A stretch of DNA of 46,718 bases from an uncultured Eubacteriales bacterium (GTDB lineage Bacteria; Bacillota; Clostridia; Oscillospirales; Oscillospiraceae), in contig USEU01000007.1 of assembly GCA_900553805.1 (NCBI GenBank), forward strand, positions 1 through 46,718, in the 5' to 3' direction. Below are positions 39,889 to 46,718 of the stretch, piece after piece (within the stretch, counting starts at the first letter, position 1; each line of letters begins with the position of its first letter). The translations under genes were made by a program, and so were the position numbers. Below the pieces are notes generated by a model. It searched no databases. It was not told the DNA's origin and worked only from the letters and a program-made list of their open reading frames with translations.

Positions 39889-40118
39889 GTCACAACCTAT
39901 GTGTGGTTATGAACTGCAAGTCTGTTTCCGTTCCTCGATGGTCATATCATGTCAGTCACAACCTATGTGTGGTTATGAACTGCAAGACGGCCACCATTGC
40001 GGTGACCTGGCCGTCCGGGTGTCACAACCTATGTGTGGTTATGAACTGCAAGAGCCTAGGCTATCCGTACCCTTGTTTCTGCTTTTGCTACAACTTATGA
40101 ACGGTAAGCCGTGGCAAA
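39889..40118 (+). CRISPR. short CRISPR array, three exact repeats plus a degenerate terminal one
   Basis: Identical 32-nt repeats lie at 39889-39920, 39955-39986 and 40021-40052. They begin GTCACAACCTATG and end GGTTATGAACTGCAAG. Both spacers are exactly 34 nt (39921-39954, 39987-40020) and unrelated to each other. A fourth, degenerate repeat starts exactly 34 nt after the third (40087, GCTACAACTTATG), giving a third spacer 40053-40086 and marking the trailer end. The repeat is imperfectly palindromic (CACAACC / GGTTATG). The leader lies toward the nuclease gene. No cas1, cas2 or cas4 is in the window. Confidence 0.92.
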
Positions 40119-40233
40119 TATTTAGGTGGGGCTTGGCAAAATGGGCTGACATAAAAAATACACTTACTGCCTATCTGTTCTGCCGAGATAGAAAAGAAAC
40201 GTGGCGTGAGTAAGCTACAGATCATATGGCAAA

Positions 40234-40281
40234 GTTTTTCCCCCTTGCTCGTTGACAGAGGTGAGCAAGGGGGAAACTTTT
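40234..40281. terminator. terminator between array and GH27 gene
   Basis: Arms TTTCCCCCTTGCTC (within 40234-40250) and GAGCAAGGGGGAAAC (40263-40277). T-rich on both exits, so usable from both sides. Confidence 0.8.
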
Positions 40282-40304
40282 GTGCCCTGACAGGGGCCGG
40301 TCCT

Positions 40305-41564
40305 TCACACCAGGCGGAAGGCTGCTGCCCCGTGGGCGGGGAGGGGGACCTCCAGGGAACCGCGGAGGGGGAAAACTTCCCCGGTCCACAGGGATTCGGC
40401 CTGGGCGGCGTTCTCGGCCTCCAGGTCGATGAGCGGAACGGAAACAGTGCCGGAGTCGTCGCCTGCGTTGAAGACGGCGGCATACTGCCCGCCGTCGGCG
40501 CATACGGACGTCCAGAGAATGAACTCGGTGCCGCCGATGTGCCTGTGCCACACCTGATGGGCATGACGGGAGGAACGGTGCATGACAAGAACGCGCTGAT
40601 TGGTGACCAGCTCCATGGTGAATGCATCAAAGCCGGTCATGTCGCCGCCGATGATAAGGGGGGAACGGAAAATGCTCCAAAGGGTGAGCATGGTGCGCTG
40701 CTCATCGTGGGTGAATTTGGTGCGGTTGCTCTGCCCCTCGGTCTGGCGGATGGGGCCGATGGGCAGCATATCCGCGTCCGGCCAGTGGCCGGGGCCTGCA
40801 TGGGTGCACCATTTTTCCGCCCGCTCAAACATGGCGTACAGCAGCGCCCAATCGTCCCAGAAGTCGTCGGTAATGCGCCACATGTTGGCGGCCTGCTTGT
40901 AAAGCTCCGCCTTTTCCAGCAGCGCCGGGCCGGGGGAAAGGCTGAGCACCATATCCCGGCCGCAGTGCTTTAAGCAGTCGCTCAGCAGCATCAGCTCCGC
41001 CTCTTCCTGGGGCAGCTCCCGGCAGATGTCGTCACACTTGATAAAGTCCACACCCCAGGAGGCGTACAGCTCGAAGAGACTGGCGTAATATTCCCTTGCG
41101 CCGTCCTTGGCCGCGTCCACGCCGTACATATCCGTATTCCACTGGCAGATGCTGTTTCGCTTGGCAATTTCCCGGGCGGTTCTGGCGCTGCCTTTGATTT
41201 TTGTATTGCGGTGGACGGCCTGGCGAGGGATGCCACGCATAATGTGAATGCCGAATTTCAGCCCCAGGGAATGCACGTATTCCGCCAGCGGCGCGAAGCC
41301 CTTTCCTCCGGCGGCGGAGGGGAAGCGGTTTTCGGCGGGGAGGAGCCGGGAGTATTCATCCATGCACAGCTCGGCAAAGGGGTTGTAGTGGTGGCTGACG
41401 GCGGTCGGCTCATACCACTGGATATCCACAACGATATATTCCCAGCCGCAGCGTTTCAGGTGCGAGGCCATGAATTCCGCGTTCCGGCGGACGATCTGCT
41501 CTGTGACCGCCGGGCCATAGCAGTCCCAGCTGTTCCAGCCCATGGGGGGCGTCCTTGCGATCAT
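40305..41564 (-). CDS. GH27 alpha-galactosidase-like glycoside hydrolase
   Basis: 419 residues from the ATG at 41564 (GAGGAGA upstream). Starts RTPPMGWNSWDCYGP, the GH27/clan D signature. VVDIQWYEP follows; the nucleophile region is GVDFIKCDDICREL (Asp after K-C); the acid/base region is WRITDDFWDDW. Late blocks are LTLWSIFRSPLIIGGDM and a C-terminal beta domain. No signal peptide, so cytoplasmic hydrolysis of imported alpha-galactosides or related sugars. The open frame continues upstream through the palindromic element, but that part is not homologous. Confidence 0.9.
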   Translation of the reverse strand: MIARTPPMGWNSWDCYGPAVTEQIVRRNAEFMASHLKRCGWEYIVVDIQWYEPTAVSHHYNPFAELCMDEYSRLLPAENRFPSAAGGKGFAPLAEYVHSLGLKFGIHIMRGIPRQAVHRNTKIKGSARTAREIAKRNSICQWNTDMYGVDAAKDGAREYYASLFELYASWGVDFIKCDDICRELPQEEAELMLLSDCLKHCGRDMVLSLSPGPALLEKAELYKQAANMWRITDDFWDDWALLYAMFERAEKWCTHAGPGHWPDADMLPIGPIRQTEGQSNRTKFTHDEQRTMLTLWSIFRSPLIIGGDMTGFDAFTMELVTNQRVLVMHRSSRHAHQVWHRHIGGTEFILWTSVCADGGQYAAVFNAGDDSGTVSVPLIDLEAENAAQAESLWTGEVFPLRGSLEVPLPAHGAAAFRLV

Positions 41565-41587
41565 ACCTGCTCTCTCCTCTGTTTTGA

Positions 41588-41805
41588 GGCAACACCGCGC
41601 AAATGTGTCTGCGAGCCGCAGCCGTCTTTTGCCCCACTTCTTCAGTTTGAAAAACGAGAAATATTGCGCAGCCGTTGCCAGCGTAAGCTGGCTTACGGAT
41701 GCGGCATACCCCTTGCGGGTACATACAGTATTCCTTCGTTTTCCAAACTTTGAATTGAGCCAAAAATCCAGGCTGGGGCTTCTTGCCAAATTGTGCGGTG
41801 TTGCC
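41588..41805. repeat. extended (218-bp) GGCAAC element with nested insertion
   Basis: Matches the 161-bp copy at both ends and in the inner module. It carries an extra ~55 bp (about 41664-41720) containing GCCAGCGTAAGCTGGC and ACCCCTTGCGGGT hairpins. The right end ...GTTGCC abuts the TAA stop of the HAD gene. Same orientation as the copy at 37795. Confidence 0.85.
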
Positions 41806-42588
41806 TTAAATCAATCCAAAATGGGCCAGTGCCTTTTCAATGCCGTCCTCCAGCACCGGGGCGGTGACAAATTCGGCGGCCCGTTTGGCGTCCTCAGAGC
41901 CGCCGCCCATGCACGCGCTGTGGGCGGCAAAGCGGAACATGGGGATGTCGTTGTTGCTGTCGCCGATGGCGCAGGTGTCCTGCGGCGCGACACCCAGATG
42001 ATCCAGGATGCGCTGCATGCCGGCGGCTTTGGTATAGCCCTTCAGCACCAGCTCATACATGCCGTCCTCCCGGTCGATGACGGTGTAATCCCGGCCCATT
42101 TCCGCCTTGAAGGCGGCCACGTCCCCGTGTTCACCGGCATAGGTGACGAACTTCACGAAGTCCGGCTGGCCCTCCCGGGCCAGCTCGTGAATGGGGTAGC
42201 CCGCCCGCCGCAGCCGCTCCACCTCCCGGGACATGATGGGGTGGAAGGAGTTTTCATCCAGCAGAATGCCCCCATCCGGCGTTTCATAGAAGGAGTGCAT
42301 GTCGTATTTCCGGGAGCACTCCACGCTCCGCCGCCGTAGGGCCAGGGTGGGCTTGACGCGGGTCAGAAATTTCCCATCCAGCAGCACCTCCATGCCGCAG
42401 GCGCAGGCAAAGCCGCGAAAGGCCATATTCATCACCCGATGATCGATCTGAAGGTAGGGACGGCCGGTATTGACAATGGCCACATGACCGTTTTCCTTCA
42501 ATTTTTCCACCGCCCGGATGGCGGAATCGGGAATGACCTGGTTGCGGCCATCGATAATGGTCCCGTCAACGTCAAAAAAGATGACCAT
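41806..42588 (-). CDS. HAD superfamily (Cof-type) phosphatase
   Basis: 260 residues. Motif I FFDVDGTIIDG (D5, D7), motif II VNTGRPY, motif III Lys around LKGYTKAAGMQRIL, and motif IV IGDSNNDIPMF. A C2-type cap lies between. Cytoplasmic phosphatase of sugar phosphates or similar; the substrate is not readable. Its TAA stop directly touches the palindromic element (TAAGGCAAC on the coding strand), the same junction seen at recQ. Confidence 0.88.
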   Translation of the reverse strand: MVIFFDVDGTIIDGRNQVIPDSAIRAVEKLKENGHVAIVNTGRPYLQIDHRVMNMAFRGFACACGMEVLLDGKFLTRVKPTLALRRRSVECSRKYDMHSFYETPDGGILLDENSFHPIMSREVERLRRAGYPIHELAREGQPDFVKFVTYAGEHGDVAAFKAEMGRDYTVIDREDGMYELVLKGYTKAAGMQRILDHLGVAPQDTCAIGDSNNDIPMFRFAAHSACMGGGSEDAKRAAEFVTAPVLEDGIEKALAHFGLI

Positions 42589-42616
42589 GATTTCTCCTTT
42601 GTAAAGCTAAAAGATA

Positions 42617-43549
42617 TTATACGCCGCCGGGCAGCCCCAGGGCGGCGGTGACCAGGATGCCCAGATTATCCCGGTAAATGGTGTCGAACTGGCTGATGGG
42701 CAGCGGGTTCTCTCCGCTGCCCGCCTCAATGGTGAAGCCGGGGCGGCGGAAATCCTGGATAAACCAATCCTTGAACCCGGCAAAGCTGGATTCATAGGGC
42801 GTATCCTCCACCTGGTAGCCGCTGACCCTGGCGAATTCCTGGGCCAGCTCCCGGGCTCCGGGTATCTGGTAATCCCGGAACTGCCAATAGATGACCTTGC
42901 CCTGGGTGTGGTAGGCCAGCACGAGCCGGGGATCCAGCACCCGGGTGTATTCCGCCAGCGCTCTGCTCTCCCGCTGGGTCAGGGGGGCGCGGCCCACATA
43001 ATCCCGGGGACCGGGACGGGTGTATCCGGCGGCAAATTTGATTTCCCGGGCCGTCAGCCAACCGGCGGGATATTGCAGGTTCAGATCCACGCCCAGCAGG
43101 TTTGCCTTCCAGCCCTCCGGGAACGGGATTCCGGGATAGGCCGCGGCCAGGCCCTCGGCTGCGGTGAATTGCAGCGTTCCCGGCTCAATGGCCCCGGTCA
43201 CCAGGTCCACTCCGTCCGGATCCACCATGGGCACGGTATGGATGGTCACCAGATGCCCGATGGTGCGGGCATCAAAGCCCCAGAGCTTTCCGCCGCTGCG
43301 CATTCCGGCGGCCAGTTCCTCCACAAATTTCAGCAGCACCGGCGCGGTAATCCATTCGTTGGCATGGTGCGCGGCGGTAAACAGAACGGTCCGCGCCCCG
43401 TCGCCAATGACCAGGGTTTTCACCGGGCGGCCAAAGGCGGTCTCGGTGAGTACCTCACTGCGGCAGAAGGGGTAGGCGCGCACCAGCGCGTCAATGGTCT
43501 CGCTGCACAGGGCAGCAGTCATGGGTACGTCGGTTTTTACAATTCCCAA
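42617..43549 (-). CDS. M14-family zinc carboxypeptidase/endopeptidase
   Basis: 310 residues. Zinc site AAHHANEWITAP (H-x2-E type), later His in VLAYHTQGK, and catalytic Glu in PGFTIEAGSGENPLP. VDLNLQYPAGW carries the substrate Arg/Asn region. No signal peptide is seen. Similar to gamma-D-glutamyl-diamino acid peptidases that cut cell-wall peptides. Start appears to be TTG 43549 with GAGG upstream; an ATG at 43522 is possible but lacks a ribosome site. In line with mnmG and trmB. Confidence 0.85.
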   Translation of the reverse strand: MGIVKTDVPMTAALCSETIDALVRAYPFCRSEVLTETAFGRPVKTLVIGDGARTVLFTAAHHANEWITAPVLLKFVEELAAGMRSGGKLWGFDARTIGHLVTIHTVPMVDPDGVDLVTGAIEPGTLQFTAAEGLAAAYPGIPFPEGWKANLLGVDLNLQYPAGWLTAREIKFAAGYTRPGPRDYVGRAPLTQRESRALAEYTRVLDPRLVLAYHTQGKVIYWQFRDYQIPGARELAQEFARVSGYQVEDTPYESSFAGFKDWFIQDFRRPGFTIEAGSGENPLPISQFDTIYRDNLGILVTAALGLPGGV

Positions 43550-43597
43550 AATGCATCGCCTCGGAAAAGGATATGCCGTGGGAACGGGAAATGTGAA

Positions 43598-45463
43598 TCA
43601 GCCCTGCCCCAGGTAGATCAGCAGCACCGCAATGTCCGCCGGGCTGACCCCGGAGATGCGCCCCGCCTGACCGATGGAAAGGGGCCGAATCTGGCTGAGC
43701 TTCTGCCGGGCCTCCAGGCGAAGCCCGCGGATGGAATCGTAGTCCAGGTCCGGGGGCAGCAGCCGGGCTTCCTCTTTTTTGAATTCCTCCACCTGCCGCT
43801 CCTGGCGCAGCAGATACCCGGCGTACTTGATCTGAATTTCCACCTCTTCCGTCACTGCCTGGGGCAGGCCCGGGTTGGCGGCGTCAAAGGGAATGATGTC
43901 GTTGTAGCTGACCTCCGGCCGCCGCAGCAGATCGGCCAGCCGGGCAGAGCCGACGACGGGGGCGCTGCTTTTGCTTTCCAGCATGGCGTTCAGCGCGTCG
44001 CTGGCAGGAATGCCGCTGGATTCCAGGCGATCGCGTTCCCGGCGGACGGCTTCGTATTTCTCGGCCACCTGCTCCGCCCGCGCCTGGGGCACCAGTCCAA
44101 TGGCCGCGCCGATGGCGGTCAGCCGCTGGTCGGCGTTGTCCTGCCGGTGGAGCAGCCGGTATTCGCTGCGGCTGGTCATGATGCGGTACGGCTCCTGGGT
44201 CCCCTTGGTCACCAGGTCGTCGATCAGGGTGCCAATGTAGCTGGTATCCCGGGTGAGGATCAGCGGCTCCCGGCCCAGAAGCTTCAGCGCCGCATTCACC
44301 CCGGCCACCAGCCCCTGTACGGCGGCCTCCTCGTAACCGGAGGTGCCGTTGAACTGCCCGGCACCGTACAGGCCGGAGACCTTTTTCGTTTCCAAGGTGG
44401 GCAGCAGCACGGTGGGGTCCACGCACTCATATTCAATGGCATAGGCGGGGCGCATCATCTCCGCGTGCTCCAGACCGGCTACGGTGTGCAGCATTTGCAG
44501 CTGTACGTCCTCCGGCAGACTGGAGGAAAAGCCCTGGATGTACATTTCCTCGGTGTCCAGCCCGCAGGGCTCAATGAACAATTGATGCCGGGGCTTGTCC
44601 GCGAAGCGGACGATCTTTGTTTCGATGCTGGGGCAGTACCGGGGGCCGACGCCGGAGATCGTCCCGTCGTACATGGGGCTGCGATGCAGATTTTCCCGAA
44701 TGACGCGATGGGTCTCCTCATTGGTGTAGGTCAGGTAGCACACGGCGGAGTTGTTCAGCCTGTGCTCCGTGCGGAAGGAGAAGGGCTCCGCGTTTTCGTC
44801 CCCGGGCTGCAATTCCATTTTGGAAAAGTCAATGCTCCTGCGGTTCACTCTGGGCGGCGTCCCGGTTTTGAACCGGCGCAGGGGAAGCCCCAGCCGACGC
44901 AGGCAGTCCGCCAGGCCGATGCTGGGGTGCATCCCGTCCGGCCCGGAGGAGATCACGCTTTCGCCGGTGATGACGGTGCTGTCCAGATATGTGCCGGTGG
45001 CGATTACCACCGCCCTGGCGTCATACTGCGTCCCCATCTGGGTCAGCACACCGCGGACCTGACCACCCTCCACCAGAATTTTGGTGATCTGGGCCTGCTT
45101 CAGCTCCAGGTGCTCCTGTTTTTCCAATGTGTGCTTCATGTACATGCGGTATCTCTGGCGATCCGCTTGGGCGCGCAGGGAGTGGACGGCAGGGCCCTTG
45201 CCCCGGTTCAGCATTCGGTATTGGATGCAGCTGGCATCCGCAGCCACACCCATTTCACCCCCCAGCGCATCCAGCTCCCGGACCAGGTGCCCCTTGCCCG
45301 TACCGCCGATGGCAGGATTGCAGGGCATATTGCCCACGGCGTCCAGGTTGATGGTGAATAGGATCGTGTGCAGCCCCAGCCTTGCGGCGGCCAGCGCCGC
45401 CTCGATCCCGGCATGGCCCGCACCGATCACGGCAACGTCACAGCTGCCTGCAACAAAGCTCAT
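43598..45463 (-). CDS. mnmG: tRNA uridine-5-carboxymethylaminomethyl modification enzyme MnmG
   Basis: The 621-residue FAD protein works with MnmE on the tRNA wobble uridine. FAD motif [21 protein letters not shown] at the N-terminus, then [31 protein letters not shown] and the [13 protein letters not shown] block. C-terminal helical domain with [28 protein letters not shown]. Start at 45463 (GAGGAGG). It overlaps trmB by 4 bases. Its usual partner mnmE is not in the window. Confidence 0.96.
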   Translation of the reverse strand: MSFVAGSCDVAVIGAGHAGIEAALAAARLGLHTILFTINLDAVGNMPCNPAIGGTGKGHLVRELDALGGEMGVAADASCIQYRMLNRGKGPAVHSLRAQADRQRYRMYMKHTLEKQEHLELKQAQITKILVEGGQVRGVLTQMGTQYDARAVVIATGTYLDSTVITGESVISSGPDGMHPSIGLADCLRRLGLPLRRFKTGTPPRVNRRSIDFSKMELQPGDENAEPFSFRTEHRLNNSAVCYLTYTNEETHRVIRENLHRSPMYDGTISGVGPRYCPSIETKIVRFADKPRHQLFIEPCGLDTEEMYIQGFSSSLPEDVQLQMLHTVAGLEHAEMMRPAYAIEYECVDPTVLLPTLETKKVSGLYGAGQFNGTSGYEEAAVQGLVAGVNAALKLLGREPLILTRDTSYIGTLIDDLVTKGTQEPYRIMTSRSEYRLLHRQDNADQRLTAIGAAIGLVPQARAEQVAEKYEAVRRERDRLESSGIPASDALNAMLESKSSAPVVGSARLADLLRRPEVSYNDIIPFDAANPGLPQAVTEEVEIQIKYAGYLLRQERQVEEFKKEEARLLPPDLDYDSIRGLRLEARQKLSQIRPLSIGQAGRISGVSPADIAVLLIYLGQG

Positions 45464-46155
45464 TGGGCCGCCTCCTCGGGAGCAGCCGGCTTTTTCTTTT
45501 CTTCCGGCGGCAGCTGGAAGGGCTGACAGATGATCTCGCACCGATTGATGGGGGTACCAAGGGCGTGAAATTTTTCCTCGTACCCGGTCATGATCCCCAC
45601 AATCCCGTTTTCATGCAGGTTCCGGGTCACATTTTTGGTTTCCAGGCCGCAGGCGGCAAATTCCTCCAGGCTGTACTCAAACAGGGGAGCGTTGTCTGTT
45701 TTGAAATGGATCTCTCCACCAGGCCGTACCACCCGGCAATATTTGTTCAGGAAGCTGCGATGGGTCAGACGGCGCTTGGCGTTCTTCTTCCGGGGCCAGG
45801 GATCGGGGAAATTGATAAACAGCCGGTCGATTTCCTGGGGGGCGAAGAAATCCTCCATCATGGCCACATCCATGTCGATGTAAAATACATTTTTCAGCCC
45901 CATGTCCCGGGCTTTTTCCATGGCCACCACCACGGCCTCTTTGCAGCGCTCCACGGCGATCAGCAGCACCGTGGGGTTCGCCTGAGCGGTCTCGGCGGTG
46001 AATTTACCTTTGCCGCAGCCGACCTCCACCCAAAGCGCGCTGCATTCCGGCATCAGTGAACGCCAGGAACCGCGCATGGCGGCGGGCTCCGCAATGCGGT
46101 AGGCGCTGCACCGCTCCATCCGAGGCTCCAGGTTGCGCATCTTTCTCATTCTCAT
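45460..46155 (-). CDS. trmB: tRNA (guanine-N7)-methyltransferase
   Basis: 231 residues from the ATG at 46155 (GGAGG, 7 bases). SAM motif [15 protein letters not shown], then [40 protein letters not shown] (family signature) and the C-terminal TGYEEKF. It makes m7G46 in tRNA. The tail is Pro/Lys/Glu-rich. First gene of a probable operon with mnmG, M14 and HAD. Confidence 0.95.
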   Translation of the reverse strand: MRMRKMRNLEPRMERCSAYRIAEPAAMRGSWRSLMPECSALWVEVGCGKGKFTAETAQANPTVLLIAVERCKEAVVVAMEKARDMGLKNVFYIDMDVAMMEDFFAPQEIDRLFINFPDPWPRKKNAKRRLTHRSFLNKYCRVVRPGGEIHFKTDNAPLFEYSLEEFAACGLETKNVTRNLHENGIVGIMTGYEEKFHALGTPINRCEIICQPFQLPPEEKKKPAAPEEAAQ

Positions 46156-46194
46156 AGAAAATCCTCCAGTTTGGGATATACAAATCGCCGATTC

Positions 46195-46223
46195 ATTATA
46201 ATAAAGAAAAGCGGAAAAGTCAA
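46195..46223 (-). promoter_or_regulatory. trmB-mnmG promoter
   Basis: Minus-strand TTGACT (46223-46218), 17-bp spacer, TATAAT (46200-46195). Confidence 0.8.
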
Positions 46224-46335
46224 AGAAAATCCGCATTTCCATCCTAACCGTGACATTGGTATTGACAAAAAACTGCCCGCTGGGCCTGCATTCAAAAATA
46301 AGGAAGAAAAAAAGGGAAAGATGAGGAAAAAAGGC

Positions 46336-46364
46336 TTGACAAAGGGGAAAGGGTGTGGTAATAT
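46336..46364 (+). promoter_or_regulatory. rRNA operon promoter P1
   Basis: TTGACA (46336-46341), 17-bp spacer ending GTGTGG, TAATAT (46359-46364). Confidence 0.75.
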
Positions 46365-46450
46365 ATGCAAGCTTTCCGATGAACGTCCCCTGCGGGGGCG
46401 GGAGGTTGGCGAAAATCACGGGAAAATCCGAGAAAAAGAGAAAAAGTCTC

Positions 46451-46479
46451 TTGACAAACAGGATGGCCCGTGGTAGGAT
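46451..46479 (+). promoter_or_regulatory. rRNA operon promoter P2
   Basis: TTGACA (46451-46456), 17-bp spacer ending CCGTGG, TAGGAT (46474-46479). The spacing and GTGG at the spacer end repeat those of P1. The leader 46480-46676 is AT-rich and holds no gene. Confidence 0.75.
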
Positions 46480-46676
46480 AGCAAAGTTCACAGTGAGTGA
46501 ACGGCTCTGTACCTTGTAAATTGAATAACGTAAAGACAAACTAAACACCTTGGACAATAAATGGAATTGTTTAAGCGTAAGCGAAAAACAGCCAACGAAA
46601 ATTCTTGAGTAATAAATGCTGGAAGCGAATTATTCAGAAATGGGATTTTAGGCTCTGAAAAGGGTTTAAGATACAA

Positions 46677-46718
46677 ATTTTTGAGAGTTTGATCCTGGCT
46701 CAGGACGAACGCTGGCGG
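46677..46718 (+). rRNA. rrs: 16S ribosomal RNA, 5' end only
   Basis: AGAGTTTGATCCTGGCTCAG (from 46684) is the universal bacterial 16S start, followed by GACGAACGCTGGCGG. The gene continues beyond the window. The mature 5' end is placed about 7 bases upstream by comparison with E. coli numbering. Confidence 0.97.

Noticed and set aside
39889..40052. repeats as a transposon-end or tandem duplication instead of CRISPR
   Set aside because: Identical 32-nt units, two unrelated spacers of identical 34-nt length, and a degenerate fourth unit in exact register favour a CRISPR array.
41564..41789. N-terminal extension of the GH27 frame through the palindromic element
   Set aside because: The element happens to be open in that frame; homology and the ribosome site place the start at 41564.
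42908..45361. 817-codon open frame opposite mnmG and the M14 gene
   Set aside because: Spans two real genes on the other strand, low-complexity composition, no start signals.
1..46718. tRNA genes
   Set aside because: No convincing T-loop (GGTTCGANNCC) with matching acceptor stem was seen in any intergenic gap; a covariance scan was not possible.

Overview
The window looks like a chromosomal segment of a Gram-positive, spore-forming member of the Clostridia, most likely Oscillospirales (Oscillospiraceae/Ruminococcaceae type). The reasons are a sigma-G gene followed by a YlmC-type protein, strong AGGAGG ribosome sites, TTGACA/TATAAT promoters with 17-bp spacers, GC-rich coding sequence, the rpmH-rnpA-yidD-yidC-jag block and a C-GCAxxG-C-C protein. 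The 16S gene only begins at the right edge, so genus cannot be read.

Left part (1-13.4 kb): a truncated methyltransferase and a MerR-regulator remnant; a PH-domain protein and recQ; two tandem MFS transporter paralogues with matching promoters; an ECF sigma factor with a membrane partner; an Fe(II) uptake operon (feoA, feoB, a Cys-rich mini-protein); a gpmA remnant; a 20-residue three-cysteine peptide gene; an EAL-domain remnant; and a cation-diffusion-facilitator gene behind a NiCo (czcD) type riboswitch. Middle (13.5-30 kb): recG, a GNAT gene and rpsT read leftward, then a DnaA-box cluster with an AT-rich flank, then sigG, ylmC, rpsB and tsf read rightward. After these come a small zinc-ribbon protein, a DUF362 ferredoxin, an M3 peptidase/MATE pair, a nitroreductase, a second GNAT, a lipoprotein with a frameshifted start, a P-loop protein and pgi.

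Right part (30.4-46.7 kb): a four-gene cassette for UDP-N-acetyl-L-fucosamine (capE/fnlA, capF/fnlB, a hexapeptide acyltransferase, capG/fnlC), then rpmH-rnpA-yidD-yidC-jag. Next is an AT-richer island with a 539-residue TnpB/Cas12-like nuclease, a structured non-coding stretch that resembles a tracrRNA, and a small CRISPR array of three exact 32-nt repeats with 34-nt spacers plus a degenerate terminal repeat. No cas1, cas2 or tnpA is present. This is the most interesting part of the window: a minimal type V (Cas12f/V-U-like, or TnpB-to-Cas12 intermediate) locus. After it come a GH27 alpha-galactosidase, a HAD phosphatase, an M14 peptidase, mnmG, trmB and a divergent rRNA operon with tandem promoters.

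A family of small palindromic elements (ends GGCAACACCGC / GCGGTGTTGCC; 66, 161 and 218 bp, plus fragments) is scattered through the window. Two long copies in direct orientation bracket the nuclease-CRISPR-galactosidase segment. All assignments come from reading sequence motifs; no database search or folding program was run.
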